DNA of 64,000 nucleotides from the NCBI GenBank assembly GCA_031841125.1, contig CM063113.1, positions 16,327,312 to 16,391,311 on the forward strand, given 5' to 3'. Source of the DNA: Acanthococcus lagerstroemiae (lineage: Eukaryota > Arthropoda > Insecta > Hemiptera > Eriococcidae). The first letter of the stretch is position 1. Each line of letters starts with the position of its first letter. The notes under the pieces are model-generated. The model saw nothing but the letters and a program-made list of their open reading frames with translations. It ran no database searches and was not told the origin of the DNA. Both the position numbers and the translations under genes were made by a program. Below, one piece after another: positions 20,570 through 31,190 of the stretch.

Positions 20570-21440
20570 TAGTGTTATTTTTGATCACTGAAATCGAAGA
20601 TGTAGTCATGTTTTCAATTCGACCTCAACTTCGATCTCAAACTTGAAATTTTCCTCTCAGGGGGTCCGTTTAACTTTGCCAAGAACATTGAACAAGGTAT
20701 CGGAGTATGGGATTTCTGGGTCACTGAATTCGAAAATTTTATCAAAATTTTAATCCAACTCCCATTCAGGTCCCAAAATCTAAATTTTACACCCTTAAAT
20801 GAGCAAAATTAACCAACCTTTGAAAAGTGAACGATTAATTAGAATATGGGTATTTTGGGTCGCTGAGTTCGAAAATACAGTCGGATTTTCAATCTGTCTC
20901 CTATTTGGGCCTTATATTTTACTTTGTATTCATCTAAGGGGTCAGTTTGACTTTGCCGATGAAATTGAACTCGACATCAGAATGCAGTTTGTGTGGGTTA
21001 CTGAGTTCGAAAATTCCATCAAATTTCCGATCAGATCCTGGTTTGAAAATTCAAGTTTGATCCCATCAAAAACGGATAAAATAGAAAATTACACTGTGCC
21101 TCAGGACAGAATATTTTTGGTCGCTGAGTTCAAAAATGCAATCAGACTTCCGACCTCGGTCGATGTCTCAGATTCGACTTTCCCTTTTCCAAATGGAACA
21201 ATTCGAGTAAATCGAAAAAATAGATGTGGTATCAGAATGGGGATTTTTCTAAGTCACTAATTTCGAAACTTCAGTCGAATTCTTGTTTCGACTTCGATTT
21301 TGGTTCTAAAACTCAAATTTGACCTTTTCAAGTGGGCAATATATTGAGGGGACTCATAAAGTTGAACAAGGTATTGGAATAGTGGTATTCTGGGTCGTCG
21401 ATTTCGAAAATACCAGATTTTCGGTTCTATTCGGACTGGT
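20570..21440. repeat. Degenerate ~135-bp satellite, about six units
   Basis: The core GGGTCACTGAATTCGAAAA recurs at about 20717, 20856, 20995, 21119, 21250 and 21392 with changes at several positions, giving spacings of 124-142 bp. Each unit also has a GGTATCGGAATATGG-like block before the core and CAGTCGGATTTTC after it. The 153-codon plus frame at 20799-21260 arises because the unit is open in that frame; its product would be repetitive and I do not consider it a gene. Confidence 0.75.
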
Positions 21441-21479
21441 TTCCTTAAGTCAACTTTCCCTCATTCATTACCCTCATAT

Positions 21480-22190
21480 CGTTTACCACGAAAAATTCTA
21501 TTTCATTTCTGGTAATTCCACCCGGCGCCATCTATGTCAATTTTTTATTTTCCCTTTTCTTAAAAAATATGTTAGCTCTTCGTATTTTCAACGAGTTTTT
21601 TTCCGTAAAATTTAACATGCTTTCTCCATTTCTATTTTGAGTTTCCCTGAGTAAAATTTTCCGATACTGCTGTAATATTCCAAATCAAGTAGTTTCCCTA
21701 ACTTCGCATTTAAATCACCCATTATTATATTATAATATCATTTTTTTGCTTCGTATGTTTCCTGTAATTTTTCGTTAATTTTTCCGTTTCTTTTGTATTG
21801 TCCTGAAAGGTGGGTGCATGTACTTGCATGATGAGATTCAGCTTTCTTCCGATTTTTATTTTGAGTAAACTTATTCTATCGAAAATGGTTTTAATTTCAG
21901 TAATTTCGTTTATCCATTTTTAAATTTATGTTAAAACCAGTTCCTGAAACGCTTGGTATGACCGGAGTAAAAGAAGTAGTGACCGTATTTTTTTTCTTTT
22001 ACAAATTTTCCTCAGCTAATTTTTTTTCTTCAATTCAATTAGATTTACTAGCTCCTTGCACACTGATCCTAAGCTCGTTTTGTGTCAAAATTCAGTTTTT
22101 CTATTTTTCGTTCAAATTCAAAAAGATGGTCACGACTTGCTAAACCTTGGGTATTAATTGTAAAAATGTTTAATTTTGTTACTGACTTAT
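21480..22190 (-). pseudogene. LINE endonuclease-domain fragment
   Basis: Minus-strand frames give VTKLNIFTINTQGLASRDHL (about 22175), the start of an apurinic endonuclease, then WINEITEIKTIFDRISLLKI and LNLIMQVHAPTFQDN (about 21890-21790), a degraded catalytic region, and SMLNFTEKNSLKYEELTYF (about 21610-21560). The spacing matches the first 230 residues of an endonuclease-type LINE. It is broken by several stops. It lies head to head with the plus-strand LINE that starts at 22.4 kb. Confidence 0.65.
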
Positions 22191-22446
22191 CTTTTGAAGA
22201 TCTTGTTTTAATTTTTGTGGACTGATTCATACCTTTCTCGATGGATGACTGAGAAGAGTGGGGGGATACGTGGATTTTAAGCCTCTCGGTTGCCGCATTC
22301 CATATTGAAGTCCGAGTGACAAATAATGAGTGAGTTTTTATTCAGTATTCTTAAGAACGCCCAACTCGGTTACGGTTGCCTTTAACTAGTTCATTGTCTT
22401 GGATGCCTCCACGTCCTCGATAAGTTTGGTCAACTAGTGCAAGACC

Positions 22447-24467
22447 ATGAAATCTCGCACACTCCCATACCACCGTCAGACTCCGCACCCCAAAATCCGC
22501 ATATCGTGTACAGCACAAACTCCCAAAAAACCAAATGGAGAAAGGAAAAGAAAAAGAAAATTCACGATCCTAAACGTAAGGGCACCCAGAAATTCTGAAA
22601 ACCTAATAGCGTTAGAAGAAGCTATGATCGAATCAAAATTAGATGTTCTGAGTATCGCCGAAATTAGAAGAAATGAAGGAAAAATATACCAAACAAAAAA
22701 TAAACACACCTTTTTTCACATTGGTAATAACTTTGGGCATAGGGAGGTAGGTTTTTTTTATTCACGCCAATTTAAAAAATAACATCACTATCACTGAAAT
22801 GAAAGGGATATTGGACCGAATAGCAATCTTAAAATTGCGGGTTCAAAGCAATGAGTTGATTCTGATCCAGGCCTATGCCCATCAGACGAAGAAATAGAAA
22901 ACGTCTACAAACTTCTGGGCCAAACTTTACTAGAATAAAAAAAAAAATAAGAAAACAACAAAAATTGTAATAATGGGTGACTTTAACAGTAAATTAGGAA
23001 AAGTAAAACTGACGAAAAACACATAATGGGCTCATACAATTACGGCAAACGCAACGCAAGAGGCTGGAAACTCCTACAATTTTGCCATGAACAAGATCTA
23101 AAAATAGTAAACGGATTCTTCAAAAAAAGTAGGAGGTGGACCTGGATCAACCCAAACCAAGGAACCAAAACGCAGATCGATTTCGTCCTGACACATAGGA
23201 CCAACCAAAACATAATAAACTTCAATGGTTCGAACAAATTCAAGTACGTTATAGATCATAGACTCATTCGTATTACCTTGATGCTGATAAAAAACACATT
23301 ACCAGAAGAAACTCGAGAACAAATCATCTAATATTAACGGTGCAGGAAAATACAAGAATAAGGTGTCTACAGCTCTTGAAGAATTGGTAAAGTAGAATCC
23401 ACAACAAGTGGAGGAATATTATGAAACCCTCTGCAGAATTATATTAGAAACTTCGGGAAAAGTAAAAAAAAACAATTATAACAACCAACTTTAGGTCATA
23501 AATGAGGAAAAAGAAAATCTGAAGACTCTTTGTTAAAAAGGAGCAAATTGTTAAAAATGAAAAACAAAAATGTATTGGACAAGGTTGAACTAAATATCAT
23601 TATCGAAAAAGATAAATAGTGTACAAAGAGAAAGGGAACACCAAAAGAAAGAAGATATGATTAGTGAAACCTTAGAAAACAATAAAATTTATCCCTTGGC
23701 TCACAATTAACTACATACCTCATAGATAAACAAGATAACAGAGTGTACGACAGAAACGAAATGAACAAAATAGCCACAGAATATTACACAGAACTCTACT
23801 CGGAAAAGCAAACCAAGATACAACGACCGAGGACAGCTTCCCAAGTGAGGTCATCGAACTAGAGAGTAGAGACCGAGCCACCTTTCCTACACGCAGAAGT
23901 TGAGCAGGTAGTCAGTAACTTGAAAAAAAAAATCTTCAGGAAGCGAGGGTATAAAAAACGGACCCATAATTTATGGTGGGGGGTGACCAAAGCACTAACT
24001 ACACTATTCAATAAAATTTTGGAAACGGGCATAATACCCAACGCATGGAAGTTTTCGGATATCATACTCCTGTGTAAAAAAGGGAACAGACGGCACATTG
24101 AAAATTGCAGACTAATTAGCCTATCACCTACGATTTCAAAAATCTTCTTCAAGCTAGTAGAAACAAGAATTAGGAAATTTTTGGAACTGCAGCAACCTCC
24201 AAAACAAGCTGATTTTAGGAGGGTTTACTCCACTCTCGATCACCATCATGTCATTAATCAAATTGTAGAGAAATCACAAGAATATGGAATGGAGTTGAAC
24301 CTGGCATTCACTGACTACAACAAAGCTTTGACTCTCTTGATCATAAATTCATACTAGAGTCACTGCAAAAGCAAGTGGTTCCCACACAACTAATAAAACT
24401 AACATGGAATACGTATGCAAACCCCAAAGCCGCATTATACATATGTAAATTAAAAGATCACACTAAC
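22447..24467 (+). pseudogene. LINE (family A) endonuclease and RT, 5' part
   Basis: Plus-strand frames give FTILNVRAPRNSENLIALEE and LDVLSIAEIRRNEG (22555-22680), the first two endonuclease motifs; MGSYNYGKRNARGWKLLQF and WINPNQGTKTQIDFVLT (23026-23195); VIDHRLIRI (about 23255), a relic of the SDH motif; then RT blocks IIPNAWKFSDIILLCKKG, IENCRLISLSPTISKIF, QADFRRVYSTLDHHHVINQ and NLAFTDYNKAL with the first catalytic aspartate (24026-24330). After that the frame collapses and the copy jumps, near 24440, to its distant C terminus (KLKDHTN), so the palm with the YADD/FADD box is deleted. Coding resumes at 25653 after two insertions. Confidence 0.85.
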
Positions 24468-25378
24468 CAGAGTTGGGCGTTATTCGAATAATAATCATGA
24501 ATAACAGATCAATCATTATTCGTTATTCGTTAACACGTAAAATTATTCATCAATCATTATTCAGTAAAATGAAGATGTGAATAATATTCGTCAATCATCG
24601 TTATTCGTTATTCATTGCGGACGCAGTAACAAAACAAAAACTTTAACGAAGATCAGTGGCGTAGCCAGGATTTTTCCATAGAAGACCGGGGGGAAAAATA
24701 AGATTTCCAATGGAGAAAAAGTCGAAAAAGTATTTTTTAAATCGCCAATATTAGAGGACTATGTAAAAATATTACGAGGAGGGATTCTTTAGGGGGGAAA
24801 GGATATTTTCCTTGATAGAAATATTCTTTTTTTGGGCGGGGGTAATTTTTTTGGGGTAGTGGGGTATTTTTGGGGTATTTTTATGGGTATTTTTTTGGTG
24901 AGGTAAAATATTTCTGGGTATTTTCCTTGATAGAAACATTTTTTGGGGGGGGGGTAAAAATTTTTTGGGGGTATTTTTGGGATTTTTTCGGGGGGGGGGG
25001 TAAAAATATTTTTTGTTGGGAGGGGGATGGTGTAAAAATATATATTTTTGGGGAATTTTTTGGTGGGGAGGCAAAAATATTTTTGGTGGGTGGGGGATAT
25101 TTTTGTCCCTAATCTTACTGGAGTCGATTTTCTTGGGGGGGAGGGATGGTCAAATGACTGCGCTAGAAGAAGCAACGCCCCCTGGCCCCACTTTGGCTAC
25201 GGGTCTGATTTCATTATTCCCGTGATTGATGTTATTGAATAATGATTACTGAATAATAAATGATTACTCGTCATTCATACTTACAACTCACGAATAAATT
25301 ATTCGTTATTTGTTATTCATGCGCTTATGAATAACGAATAAATTATTCATAATTCGAATATTATTCTGCCCAACTCTA
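24468..25378. mobile_element. 911-bp hAT element with 8-bp TSD
   Basis: Ends are CAGAGTTGGGC at 24468 and GCCCAACTCTA ending at 25378, complementary at ten of eleven positions, with further inverted ATTCGAAT-type blocks just inside. ACACTAAC is duplicated at 24460-24467 and 25379-25386. The interior is non-coding: AT-rich subterminal repeats of TTATTCGTTATTC type on both sides and a nested segment at 24654-25207. Its removal brings the LINE codons KLKDHTN next to the MITE that precedes TTTKNRL. Confidence 0.9.
24654..25207. mobile_element. Element nested in the 911-bp hAT, with G-rich core
   Basis: Starts CAGTGGCGTAGCCAGG and ends TGGCTACGGGTCTG, an imperfect inverted pair typical of hAT MITEs. 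No TSD is evident. It carries a block (about 24781-25115) of GGGG tracts alternating with TATTTTT, a purine-skewed minisatellite. Open frames through it on both strands are artefacts of the repeat. Confidence 0.55.
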
Positions 25379-25389
25379 ACACTAACATA

Positions 25390-25650
25390 TCGTCGGTGGC
25401 GCGTTTGACACCTCGTATGTGACATTTTTGGCCAAAACCACTTCTTGGTATTGTTGGATTCGTCTCTGACGGGTGCGTCGAATAAAATTCCTCCTATGTG
25501 CTTAGTTACAATGTTGTCCGCTAGAGGACGCTATATAACACCTCTCTATGTGTATGGGTTTCTAAACCTGGCTACAAATACCTCGTATGTGTAAGTGATG
25601 AGTAAAAGTCGTATTTTGCATATACGAGGTGTCAAACGCGCCACCGGCGA
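25390..25650. mobile_element. 261-bp MITE with ~30-bp inverted ends and TA duplication
   Basis: The left end TCGTCGGTGGCGCGTTTGAC, continuing ACCTCGTAT, is complementary to the right end with one or two mismatches over about 30 bp. The flanking dinucleotide TA at 25388-25389 and 25651-25652 fits a Tc1/mariner-type target. No coding capacity. Its left end lies 3 bp from the TSD of the 911-bp hAT element, so two transposons occupy almost the same LINE position. Confidence 0.85.
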
Positions 25651-25652
25651 TA

Positions 25653-25965
25653 TAACAACCACTAAAAACAGACTGTCCAGTATAAAAAACTGGATACATA
25701 CCATCCGAAATCGTAAATGGGGGTGGGTGGGACATGTAGCCAGGCTACCTCCCTACCGATGGGCATACCAAACCACGTTCTGGTTTCTAGGATACAAAAA
25801 AAGGAAAAGAGGAAAACTCAAAATAATTAGGTTCCTAAAGAACAAACAATTCCGGCAAATATCGCAGGAACGAAAGGAATGGGAGACGGTGAGATACACC
25901 TTTACCCGATATGGGCCGGAGGTACATTCAGGGTATAGCCCGCTAGCGTATGTATGAACGAAATA
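25653..25965 (+). pseudogene. LINE (family A) C-terminal part, resumed
   Basis: Continues the LINE after the hAT and MITE insertions: TTTKNRLSSIKNWIHTIRNR, KWGWVGHVARLPPYRW (about 25715-25770) and, after a basic linker, FRQISQERKEWETVRYTFTR (25850-25910). WxGHxAR and the QxRxxW block are the standard C-terminal motifs of RTE-like LINEs. The nominal methionine at 25595 belongs to the MITE and is not a start. Confidence 0.8.
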
Positions 25966-25974
25966 GGTTAGGTA

Positions 25975-26110
25975 TAATGGTGTGGTGGGGAGACTACCCT
26001 TTCGAGTATCGCATCAGTGACCGGAGGGACTAGTAGGTATAAATGAACCATAAAAACACGGCGTGTCGGCAAAACACCCACTATGTACTTTCAAATAAAG
26101 GGCATTATTA
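25975..26110 (-). repeat. Partial R1-like 3' UTR and LINE tail
   Basis: GGTGTGGTGGGGAGACTACC and TTCGAGTATCGCATCAGTGA read on the minus strand as the end of the R1-like LINE 3' UTR with its middle deleted. It is followed by AATAAAGGGCATTATTATTA at 26095, which looks like a plus-strand LINE tail. Probably an R1-like insertion in the 3' region of the family A LINE. Confidence 0.5.
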
Positions 26111-27289
26111 TTATGTCTTAGTTGCATAGTCTGAAGAGCATGGCTGTCTGACACATTTGAATAGTAATGCCACCAGGATGAAACGTGTCACGCTATTCGA
26201 CAATCTCGGTCCTGTTTTTGTTCATTCACAGTTTAGTTGCATCACATGGTCGGCTCGAACACTTGGCTATCTGAATCACCTGATTGTGAATAATGCATGG
26301 TATTTCAAGATGGTCACCACGAACACACAACACATCGCTGTACTAGGCCGTTGGTTGTCTCGGACACATGATGGTCTTAAACACACGATTATCAGAAACT
26401 GAACTCCGAAGCATATGAGTAGTGATGCTGTATGAGGCACATGTCATTCTTCTTGACAAGTTTAATTACTTTTGGTTTTTATACGGGAGTAACGTCCCTC
26501 GACCGCGATAAACGTTCCCATTCATTCAAAGCGAAAACTATACGTCGATGTAGACTTCGACATTATTCAACCTGCGACGCTCTGATTTATACATTCTCCT
26601 TACGGTTTCGCGGAAACGAAATCATTTCATCGTTTTTCACGGAGAAAAGAAATTCATTGCGCTTCGAAATCCGTCCAGACGTTTCAGTTAGGGGTGATAA
26701 TATTCCCGTAAATACTTCCTCGATTAATTGTCAATTAAATCCCGTAGTAATTATTCGGAGGAGGGCGGAGAACAAAAAGGAAGGAAGAAAAAACCGTAGA
26801 AGAAAATCGAATTCGCGATAAAAATAGACTTAAGCGTTATCAGCGGCTATAAATTTCTTTCTTTTTCTTCTTCTTCCATTCTGTTTCTTATATACGTATC
26901 GCATTCGCGCGAATAGGTTTGAAACTTTCTGTTCTCACTCTTCTTTCCGCACTCTCGCTTTCTCGCACTTACTTTTAGCAAACTTAGTTACTTTCATCCC
27001 AAAACGAGCGTCTTTTTCCGCTTTACGACGCGAACGTAAAAAACGTAAGCGAGGCAAAAAAAAATGCCTTTTAATTAAAAATTTTCCAAAATGACGTCGC
27101 GGACAAGTTTTTTTTTTTTTTTTAAAGCAAAGAAATATATACGTTCAACCGGGGGGGCCTTCTTCCCCGAGTCTATACAACTAAAAAGCGTTTCTTCCAC
27201 CCTTTCGCTGAAATTTTATAATTGTATTTTCTTTTGATCCGGCATTACCTCTTTTGTTGGGTTATCTTTTGAATTCACGTTTCCTTCTT

Positions 27290-27293
<4 letters not shown>

Positions 27294-27342
<49 letters not shown>

Positions 27343-27358
27343 CCTCTCCCTCTCTCCT
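27294..27358. repeat. (TC)n microsatellite
   Basis: Uninterrupted TC dinucleotides to 27339, then C/T-rich sequence. On the other strand it is a GA tract, a class of sequence bound by GAGA-type factors in insects; any such role here is only a possibility. Confidence 0.9.
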
Positions 27359-27874
27359 ATTTCTATTTTTTTTTTCTTGTTACTACATACTGCTTATAAT
27401 TAGTTCTATTTCGAAGATACTCTCGCGAAAGCGTCGATGGATATCGCGAGAGGGACGCCAGGCTCGAATTTTCGAGCATCGGGCGACACCAATGTGGTCG
27501 GCGGTGAGGGGAGGCTGGTTGGAGGCCGCGCGCGCGGAATTAACTGCGTCAATTAGTGCAAAGGCGTTCGGTGTTTATTTTTCGCACTCGTCGTCATTAC
27601 GTCGTCGAGATTGAACGATGACAAATGAAGTCCCCTTCCCCACCCCCTCCCCTTTTTGCCTCCCTCCGATCTCGCTCGCTCTCGTACATAATTTGGCTAA
27701 TTTACGTTTTCGCCTGATTTAGCGTCATTCGCCCGGTTCGCGTTCGCTTTTGTTTCGACGCCCGTCGCACGCGCCCGACCCGTTATCGTTTTCGCGCCAT
27801 TAATGGGTCACGATTAGGTTCCTCGGTGAACGGATAATTTCGTCGAATCGTTCTCGTAATTTCCATTGTTTCAG

Positions 27875-27984
27875 CCGGATTGACGCGAAATTAGCGTTCC
27901 GGTCGGAATTCCGCCCGTTGAGCCGACGCAGGCGGGAGGAAGCCGCGTGCCGCGCCATCGGACGCGCGACGCAACGTAGAAAAA
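27875..27984 (+). other. Candidate splice-bounded exon
   Basis: A pyrimidine-rich stretch ending TTTCCATTGTTTCAG precedes it and AAAAGTAAGA follows, fair acceptor and donor consensus. The 110 bp are GC- and CpG-rich and open in one frame, starting RIDAKLAFRSEFRPLSRRR. No homology is recognised, and chance matches to splice consensus are common, so confidence is low. Confidence 0.2.
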
Positions 27985-28111
27985 GTAAGACGCGTCGTGC
28001 CCGCCATCGGGGAGGAAATGAAGTCGTTGTTGGGAAGTTGGCTCCCGACTGTTAGTTTGCTTGAGGTGCTATTTCTGCAGATACGTCTTGAGGGTATACA
28101 CGCGAGTGATG

Positions 28112-29351
28112 ATTATCTAGGCTAATCTCTTTTCATTGTAAATTAAAAAATATGTGCCCTTCCTATTTCCGAAGACAGGATGATCAGTTTCTGGAAAATC
28201 AGAAAACCGGGAAAAGTCAGGGAACGTGAGCACACCTTGAGAAGTCAGGGAAAAGTCAGGGAATTTCGAAAGAAAATCGAAAAAGTCTGGGAATTTTGAA
28301 GAAAATTTTATGATGTGGAAGTATTTGTAAGAAGGGCGAGGGGCAACCATTACCCAACCAGATCCGCCCCTCCCCGTGTACCCCTCTTAAAAGTTAGTAA
28401 GAATTCAACATCAGTATAGACTCACATTCATAGGAACAACGGCTGGAATCAGTCTCCTCTTATCAGGTAACCTGTCGGGGAAATAATCACGGTTGAGTAC
28501 CCTAGGAACCCTGCTAGACTTGTACATAACTTAATCTACCTAGCGGACCACACGCCAACATCTAATCATCACTTCTCAGCTAGAATGCACACCAGCATCA
28601 CCGATAACCCTGGCCAATCCCTTGGTGCGAGCATACGCAATGAAGACTACCACACCACAGAGGATTGCTAGGACTCTCACCATTCCAATATTCTCTAGCT
28701 GAGTTCTTTTAGTTTGGTGGCACTGAGTCCCTAATTCTGGCTACAGGTCCAATGAGAACACCACTCTCTCCCTGCAGTATCACTGAATGACAGAGTCACG
28801 CCACCTTCAAACGTGACGGGGTTTGCAAGGCCCCACTCACTGGTCCGACCAATCTGACCCCCGGTACACCTGGCCCGGCTCCCCTGACCAGAAGCACCGA
28901 CCGTGTCTCACAGCGTCCCCCCTACATGAGTTGCATGATAGCTCCATCCAGCAGCTACCCGACCAACTCCCCTAACTGCTGGTAACCCCTCACTCTGGCT
29001 ACCCACTCACGTAGTCAGGCCCCAGCCCCTCACGGCTGTCCACAGGTACCGCCAGTTCGTCAGCTCACCGGTCCCTCGGCTTTCCGTACCATCACATTAC
29101 CAACCAAGACAACAAGGCTCAGGCTACCCCTATACCACAATTACCACTTTGGGTCCCTGTGCATCGGCCACGGCCACTACCTTCGTGTACCGATCACAGT
29201 CCCGTAGGCATCAGTCACAACAACCAACAATGCCTACCAATCCCATCTCTTCGAGGCGACCCTTTCGCCCCTTCAACACTGCTCATCACTCTCTTACTGA
29301 AACCATCATACTGTCCGCTCAATAGTAACGCAAAATTATCTAGGCTAATCT
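28112..29351. repeat. C-rich block between 17-bp direct repeats
   Basis: ATTATCTAGGCTAATCT occurs exactly at 28112-28128 and 29335-29351. Between them, from about 28430, the plus strand is unusually rich in C and poor in G (for example ACCCCTCACTCTGGCTACCC near 28985), unlike the flanks. The left part (28190-28290) has GTCAGGGAA repeats found also near 29955. The direct repeats could be a TSD or part of an internal duplication. No reading frame in the block is convincing. Confidence 0.5.
28185..28300. repeat. GTCAGGGAA repeat segment (left copy)
   Basis: AAAAGTCAGGGAA recurs three times here and once at 29953-29965, where it continues to AAAAAACCTGCTACCCTTG. CAAGGGTAGCAGGTTTTTT with GTCAGGGAA subterminal repeats resembles the ends of a widespread class of hAT MITEs, so 28190-29990 may be one such element. 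I could not match the two outermost ends. Confidence 0.3.
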
Positions 29352-30071
29352 AAATAGTGTACGATACCAAGCAGGTCCAGGCCATACTCCGTGAGAAACC
29401 ACTATACATGTACTCAGTGAATAACTCACCTCACTTGACAACTTGCGAAATTTCTAACTTTTCGATATACTATTAGAACGCACTATGATGCATAGGCTTG
29501 CATAAACTCCGATCACTGGTCACCATTTAACGATTGTGATAGTCACATAACCTCGTGCTGTAGGCTGCGACAACCCTTAGGAAAAAGCAGCCCTCTCATC
29601 CCACTTCTGTTTTATATTATCGAACCGGATGTACACTTGCAACGCTGAACATCCACTTACGCGACCTAGCCTATTCATAAAATCGTTCGATCTCTCGCTA
29701 ATCAGTTTTGTTACTTTTTTGAGTGTATAAAAAATGGACTGCAAGGACTTTTCCGTCTTTACAGGGGTTCTCATTTATGACGAGAGTAAACGGCGAGTTA
29801 CCGGCTACAAAATATACTCACATAATATGCACAACTGTTACATATTGCACAATTTTTTCTGTCAGACTCAACTGAACATTTTTTTGAATAATTTGTTTGT
29901 TATGATAAAGTTGGAAAATGGACTGGAAAAATCTGAAAAAAAAAATCCGGAAAAGTCAGGGAATTGGGGAAAAAACCTGCTACCCTTGAAGAAAATTTCA
30001 GTGGATAAGATATAACGACATGATCAACTTGTAGGTCTCATTATGTTTGATTATGTCGTCATTATGTATTA

Positions 30072-30091
30072 CTAGCTGACCCGCTTCGCGG
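30072..30091 (-). mobile_element. Helitron-like 3' terminus (minus strand)
   Basis: On the minus strand this reads CCGCGAAGCGGGTCAGCTAG followed by T: a short GC hairpin (CCGC-GAA-GCGG), five bases, then CTAG at the end, next to T. Hairpin plus CTRR inserted before T is the Helitron 3' signature. The body would lie at higher coordinates. No Helitron protein is adjacent, so a non-autonomous copy is likely. Confidence 0.5.
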
Positions 30092-30302
30092 CTCATCTAG
30101 ATCGTGGGCTGAAGTGAGTTGGCTTAGGTGAGTTAAATGGGGGGGGGGGGGACAATTAGAAAGAAAAAAACAAAAACTATTTGACAAAGTTACAAGGGGC
30201 ATCCAGACCTCCTGGACACCTGGTCTTCAAGTCACATTGCGTTCATTCGGAGTGTCCTCATTCATTTGCAATTTATCGCTTCATGATGTTAGGGTTCTGA
30301 AA

Positions 30303-30775
30303 AATTCAACTGGATTGTTAGAATATGAATGCTGAATATAGTTTCCAAAAACTGAAATCTTTGGAATAGTAATTAATATCAGCTTCTTATTTGTGTACTT
30401 CTACAGCTTGATGAATACATACGGTAGAAGATATACACTTCGTACACCAAACTACTTAGACCCGTTGGATATAGGGCTCCCCAGTTTTTTTCTCTCTTTT
30501 TCGGTCTTGGGCTACTCTTCCCAAATTATTCCTGTAATTTTTGTTATGTCGTCAAGCCATTTTGTACCTGGGATTTCTCTCCTTATCTTGTCGTCAGATT
30601 TCCGCTCACTGATAATTTTGTTCGATCGTGTTCCTTCTTGATTGCGATATGTCCCGCGTAATACCATTTTAATTTCTTGATCTCCAACTTACCTCTTTCA
30701 TACCCGTTTCCTCTCTTATTTTTTTGTTCGTCACTCTGTCTTTTATTCTTTACCCTAATATACTTTGTTCCATCC
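30303..30775 (-). pseudogene. LINE (family C) C terminus
   Basis: Minus-strand frames give TKYIRVKNKRQSDEQ then KKLKWYYAGHIAI (about 30690-30650), KWLDDITKIT (about 30575) and, after frameshifts, GEPYIQRV (about 30475): the AGH, WxDD and C-terminal motifs of an RTE-like LINE. The 3' region continues to about 30303. A diverged copy is at 17592-18075. Upstream coding continues at 31042 after a hAT MITE. Confidence 0.75.
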
Positions 30776-30783
30776 TTCTCATT

Positions 30784-31026
30784 CAGGAACGTACAGTGAA
30801 GAATTTTTGCGTAGTGGGATCAAAAATAGTTAAATTCCCAACTGACTCTACTCAAATTTCCCAAGTATCAAATTTTGTTTGTATTACCTAAGAAGTGGGG
30901 GAAAAAAATAGAAACTCGAAATCTCTTTTGACTGGTTGAATTTTTCCAACTTTTGATCCATCTACGAGAATTTCCGAACTCCAGCGAAGGATTTGCTCTC
31001 CCGTGCCCCCCGTAGTTTTGTTCCTG
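30784..31026 (+). mobile_element. Poly-G hAT MITE, copy 2, with 8-bp TSD
   Basis: Starts CAGGAACGTACAG and ends TTTTGTTCCTG, so CAGGAAC is the inverted end. Flanks TTCTCATT (30776-30783) and TTCTCACT (31027-31034) agree at seven of eight bases. It splits the family C LINE between its thumb (LPVLTYGVQTWAL) and C-terminal (KKLKWYYAGH) regions. The G tract of the other copies is reduced to GTAGTGGG here. Related to 18279-18475 and 42465-42703. Confidence 0.8.
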
Positions 31027-31041
31027 TTCTCACTGTGGTAG

Positions 31042-31156
31042 TTAGCCTTTTTCTTTCCTTCTTCGTAGGGCCCACGTTTGGACTCCATAGGTGAGGACTG
31101 GTAGAGTGCAACTATTCAATATTTTCGTCTTTGTTTCAATCTTCATTTTACCTTTT

Positions 31157-31190
<34 letters not shown>

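Larger units (their letters stand above)
26110..28110. other. CpG-rich unique DNA, possible host regulatory or exon region
   Basis: From about 26450 to 28020 the sequence has frequent CpG, no internal repeats apart from simple ones and no element ends. A TC microsatellite lies at 27294-27339 and a T run at 27111-27123. Plus frame 26432-26821 has 129 codons with no recognisable domain. One splice-bounded segment at 27875-27984 is described separately. This is the most host-like DNA in the window. Confidence 0.4.

Noticed and set aside
20799..21260. A 153-codon repeat protein
   Set aside because: It follows the satellite units and has no start context or homology.
28430..29330. Mitochondrial DNA insertion explaining the C-rich block
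   Set aside because: Arthropod mitochondrial DNA is usually very AT-rich and I recognise no mitochondrial gene in the block.
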